NCBI GenBank assembly: GCA_913774715.1
Contig: CAJYHS010000109.1
Location: forward strand, 1 to 64,000
From: an uncultured Siphonobacter sp.
GTDB taxonomy: Bacteria > Bacteroidota > Bacteroidia > Cytophagales > Spirosomataceae
Length of the DNA: 64,000 nt
Direction of reading: 5' to 3'
Of this stretch, positions 61,766-64,000 are shown piece by piece; position 1 is the stretch's first letter, and each line of letters starts with the position of its first letter. Under the pieces are notes generated by a model that worked only from the letters and a program-made list of their open reading frames with translations, had not been told where the DNA came from and searched no databases. The translations under genes and the position numbers were made by a program.

Positions 61766-62473
61766 TTACAATAAATCCGGTTTACGCACGTCCTTGTTAA
61801 TCAAATCGCTCTCGATAACCCCGTCACGCAATCGGATGATGCGGTGTGAATACAAAGCGATGTCTTCTTCGTGGGTAACCATTACGATGGTATTTCCTTT
61901 GGAATACAACTGATCAAATAAATCCATGATTTCGTAACTGGTTTTAGTGTCGAGGTTACCCGTAGGTTCATCGGCCAGTAAAATCGAAGGATCATTGACC
62001 AAAGCCCGAGCCACGGCCACCCGTTGCCGCTGTCCCCCCGAAAGCTCGTTAGGACGGTGGTGAGCCCGGTTTTCCAACCCTACTCCTTTCAGGGTTAACA
62101 TGGCCTTTTCAATCCGGTCGGCTTTAGAGTAGCCTGCATAGATGAGCGGTAAGGCCACGTTTTCGAGAGCCGTTTGTCGAGGTAACAAATTGAACGTCTG
62201 GAAGACGAAGCCAATTTCCTTATTGCGGATTTCGGCCAGCTGATTTTCTCCCATCCGACTTACATCGTGACCATTCAACACGTAAGAACCCGACGTAGGT
62301 GTATCCAGACAACCTACAATGTTCATCAGCGTACTTTTTCCAGAACCTGACGGGCCCATGAAGGCCACGTATTCCCCTTTCTGAATGGCAATAGTAATAT
62401 CCTTCAACGCCTCGACCACTTCGGTGCCCATGACGTAGCGTTTCTGTATGTGTGTGGTTTCAATGATGTTCAT
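61766..62473 (-). CDS. ABC transporter ATPase (MacB/LolD type)
   Basis: A 235-residue ATP-binding subunit: Walker [10 protein letters not shown] (about 41-49), Q-loop FQTFNLLPR, signature [15 protein letters not shown], Walker [17 protein letters not shown]-loop MVTHEEDIA. Belongs to the MacB/LolD group of mechanotransducing exporters. The membrane subunit is not encoded next to it; the downstream gene is on the other strand, so the permease must be elsewhere. Confidence 0.93.
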   Translation of the reverse strand: MNIIETTHIQKRYVMGTEVVEALKDITIAIQKGEYVAFMGPSGSGKSTLMNIVGCLDTPTSGSYVLNGHDVSRMGENQLAEIRNKEIGFVFQTFNLLPRQTALENVALPLIYAGYSKADRIEKAMLTLKGVGLENRAHHRPNELSGGQRQRVAVARALVNDPSILLADEPTGNLDTKTSYEIMDLFDQLYSKGNTIVMVTHEEDIALYSHRIIRLRDGVIESDLINKDVRKPDLL

Positions 62474-62521
62474 AAACCCAAGTCCAGTTATCGGGCCATC
62501 CGATTTTATAAACTTACTGAC

Positions 62522-64000
62522 TCATTGAAAGTCTTGCTGGCGTTTTTCGATCAAAGCTCGTTTTTGCTGATAGACGGGCAGGAAGCGTTCGTAGTGTTCC
62601 GGGAAATCGCTTTGCAGGATTTTCAGCTTGTCTTCCGCATAATTCGTCAGGCTCATTTCCAGACTTTGCAGGATATACAATTGCAGGATTTCTGGTGAGT
62701 CCTGCCGGTAAGTCAAGGCATTATATAGAGCATTATACGCTTTCTGCGGCTCCTTTCGCTGATTTGCTTCGGCAGTATACCGTTCTAACACTTTAATATT
62801 AAGCGGATTACGCATTAATTCCTCCGAACCATCGCCCGTCCAACTCGTAGGGGGAGCCTGCTCATTTGCAATTTCCCGATTTAAGAACGCAGCCAGCGGT
62901 TTTCGCCAGCGGTCACCCGAAGCAGCTGTATCAGCCATCGTTCGGGCAGAAAGAATTTCCAGCCCTTCCAGTTTATCGCCATCATAATACGAAACCAGTG
63001 CATTCAGGTACTGTAAATCGTCGAAGTAGGACGCATTTCCTTCTTTTTGTGTTAACGTTCGCAAGGCTTTTCCCGAGACGGGAGGCGTTTTACCCGTTTT
63101 AAGGTCCGCCAGGGTAGCATTCGAAATCAAGGCGAACTGAGCCAGCGTTAATACCGAATCTGCTCCAATGGTAAGACTGGTTTCCGATGATTTACCATTT
63201 AGTAATTCAACCGCCTTCCGATTTACTTGCAGGGAAACATAATCCGAAGACTGTTCGCTGGCTAGCTTTTCAGCAGCCTGCGTATCCCCTTTGCGTAAAT
63301 ACAAAGCCATAAGATTCGTAGCTGGCACTCCCGATTGTCGGGTTAAGTTAATGGACTTTCCGTAGTAGTACTGAGCAGAATCCAGCCCATTGGCCTTGGC
63401 GTGTAGATAGGCTAGATTGGACATAAGCTCGCCACTATCAGGAAAACGACGCTGCCCTTCCCTTGCCGTAAAGAAGGCATCAAAAGCTAGTTCCTCATTA
63501 GTTAAGCTCCGGGATAAACCCGCATAGGCATAGGCGGATGGGTTTTTAGCTAAAGCCTGGCGAAAAAAGCCTGCTGCTGAAGCGAAATCCCCCTGAATCC
63601 AGGCTAAAGAGGCTAATCCATAATTGGATTTATGGTTCTGGAAATCAAAACCCGCTCCCTGCTGATAGAAAGTTTCGGCCAGCCGATAATCCTGCCGGGA
63701 CGCGGCTAAATCGCCCTGAACATTATAATACCCCGCTACTCCTTGCTGAAAAACGTAATAGTTACTGTAATACATTAAGACCACGCAGAGGATTACAGAA
63801 AGTCCACGAGCATGAAAACTGGCAATGTAGGCGGGCTTGAATAACACCATATGCACGGGTTTTCCCTGACGCATCTGTGGACCAAAGTTGAGCAGTACGT
63901 AAAAGAAAAACAGAACGCCCCCGGTTAGGTGAGCGTAATTAATTCCCTGCGATAAGGATTCAATGGCGGAGTCGTTAGCCGTACTGTTTACATATGAAAG
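62522..64000 (-). CDS. Membrane protein with TPR repeats, N-terminus beyond window
   Basis: The frame is open to the right edge; 42 codons precede the ATG at 63874, which is therefore an internal Met, so at least 492 residues are seen. Several helices lie near the N-terminal end of this part (HLTGGVLFFFYVLLNFG; LSVILCVVLMYYSNYYV), then tetratricopeptide repeats (DYRLAETFYQQGAGFDFQNH, GDFASAAGFFRQALAKNPSA and others). Membrane plus periplasmic TPR suggests a scaffold for envelope or secretion complexes; nothing more specific. Confidence 0.8.
   Translation of the reverse strand, partial: LSYVNSTANDSAIESLSQGINYAHLTGGVLFFFYVLLNFGPQMRQGKPVHMVLFKPAYIASFHARGLSVILCVVLMYYSNYYVFQQGVAGYYNVQGDLAASRQDYRLAETFYQQGAGFDFQNHKSNYGLASLAWIQGDFASAAGFFRQALAKNPSAYAYAGLSRSLTNEELAFDAFFTAREGQRRFPDSGELMSNLAYLHAKANGLDSAQYYYGKSINLTRQSGVPATNLMALYLRKGDTQAAEKLASEQSSDYVSLQVNRKAVELLNGKSSETSLTIGADSVLTLAQFALISNATLADLKTGKTPPVSGKALRTLTQKEGNASYFDDLQYLNALVSYYDGDKLEGLEILSARTMADTAASGDRWRKPLAAFLNREIANEQAPPTSWTGDGSEELMRNPLNIKVLERYTAEANQRKEPQKAYNALYNALTYRQDSPEILQLYILQSLEMSLTNYAEDKLKILQSDFPEHYERFLPVYQQKRALIEKRQQDFQ

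Noticed and set aside
63866..63874. ATG at 63874 as start of the TPR protein
   Set aside because: The same frame is open to the window edge and encodes a membrane helix, so this Met is internal.
1..64000. CRISPR array, tRNA, rRNA or insertion sequence
   Set aside because: Looked for evenly spaced direct repeats, cloverleaf-like stems and transposase motifs in gaps and ORFs; none was convincing.

Overview
The window looks like a chromosomal segment from a Bacteroidota bacterium of the order Cytophagales (Spirosoma/Siphonobacter-like; exact genus not determinable by eye). Supporting signs are Bacteroidota-type promoters (TTG, about 19-20 bp, TAnnTTTG), a type IX secretion C-terminal sorting domain, BatD, a fused E1 alpha/beta 2-oxoacid dehydrogenase, an acpP-fabF-rnc gene block, and many families largely confined to this phylum (DUF1573, DUF4876, DUF6660, DUF6702, DUF2807). 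No tRNA, rRNA, CRISPR array, insertion sequence or prophage was seen. Gene content is mostly housekeeping plus a few accessory loci.

Layout. 1-2.3 kb: an ECF sigma factor with its anti-sigma factor (cut by the window edge) and a DUF1573 protein; a structured 100-bp stretch lies between them. 2.5-5.0 kb: fused 2-oxoacid dehydrogenase E1. 5.0-11.9 kb: minus-strand genes for an AT-rich membrane protein, a Tat-exported Gfo/Idh/MocA oxidoreductase, an SUMF1-type protein, ApbE and MurE. 12.2-13.5 kb: a BaiN/HI0933-like flavoprotein. 13.6-18.5 kb: a sulfur-handling locus transcribed leftward: ArsR-type regulator with a clear 22-bp operator, TauE/SafE exporter, two thioredoxins, an MBL-fold/double-rhodanese protein and a split YeeE/YedE transporter pair. 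18.7-24.3 kb: sodium/solute symporter, OmpR-type regulator and histidine kinase, and a divergent T9SS-sorted protein. 24.3-30.4 kb: heavy-metal efflux locus (DUF6660, a CusA/CzcA-TolC fusion, His-rich adaptor). 30.6-37.5 kb: TlpA-like thioredoxin, then rsmH-ftsL-ftsI (a shortened division/cell-wall cluster whose murE sits about 20 kb away) and a Wzi-like protein. 37.5-49.4 kb: ABC-F ATPase, aroC, batD, pyrC, hemB, DUF456, rnc-fabF-acpP, DUF2807 and rplS. 49.5-52.7 kb: an L-fucose-type oxidative catabolic cluster (lactonase, SDR, FucP). 53-55 kb: rseP plus DUF6702. 55-57 kb: an AT-rich SGNH hydrolase/acyltransferase pair. 57-64 kb: S41 peptidase, a conserved unknown, DUF4876, SlyD-like PPIase, single-domain response regulator, ABC ATPase and a TPR membrane protein running off the right edge.

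The strongest non-genic signal is a dispersed element of about 99 bp. It has two self-palindromic ends (AGACGCGA-N5-TCGCGTCT inside GTAGAGAC... ends) and a conserved, orientable spacer, with three good copies and one expanded copy between 12 and 31 kb; three of the four sit between converging genes. A second class of intergenic inverted repeats, with arms built from GTTT/GTTG-rich words, occurs at five places. Other points worth a second look: an embedded signal peptide at the RND-TolC fusion joint, a cysteine-rich ArsR regulator over the sulfur locus, an SDR with YxxxN in place of YxxxK, and a terminator placed inside the sulfur operon that also decides a start codon.
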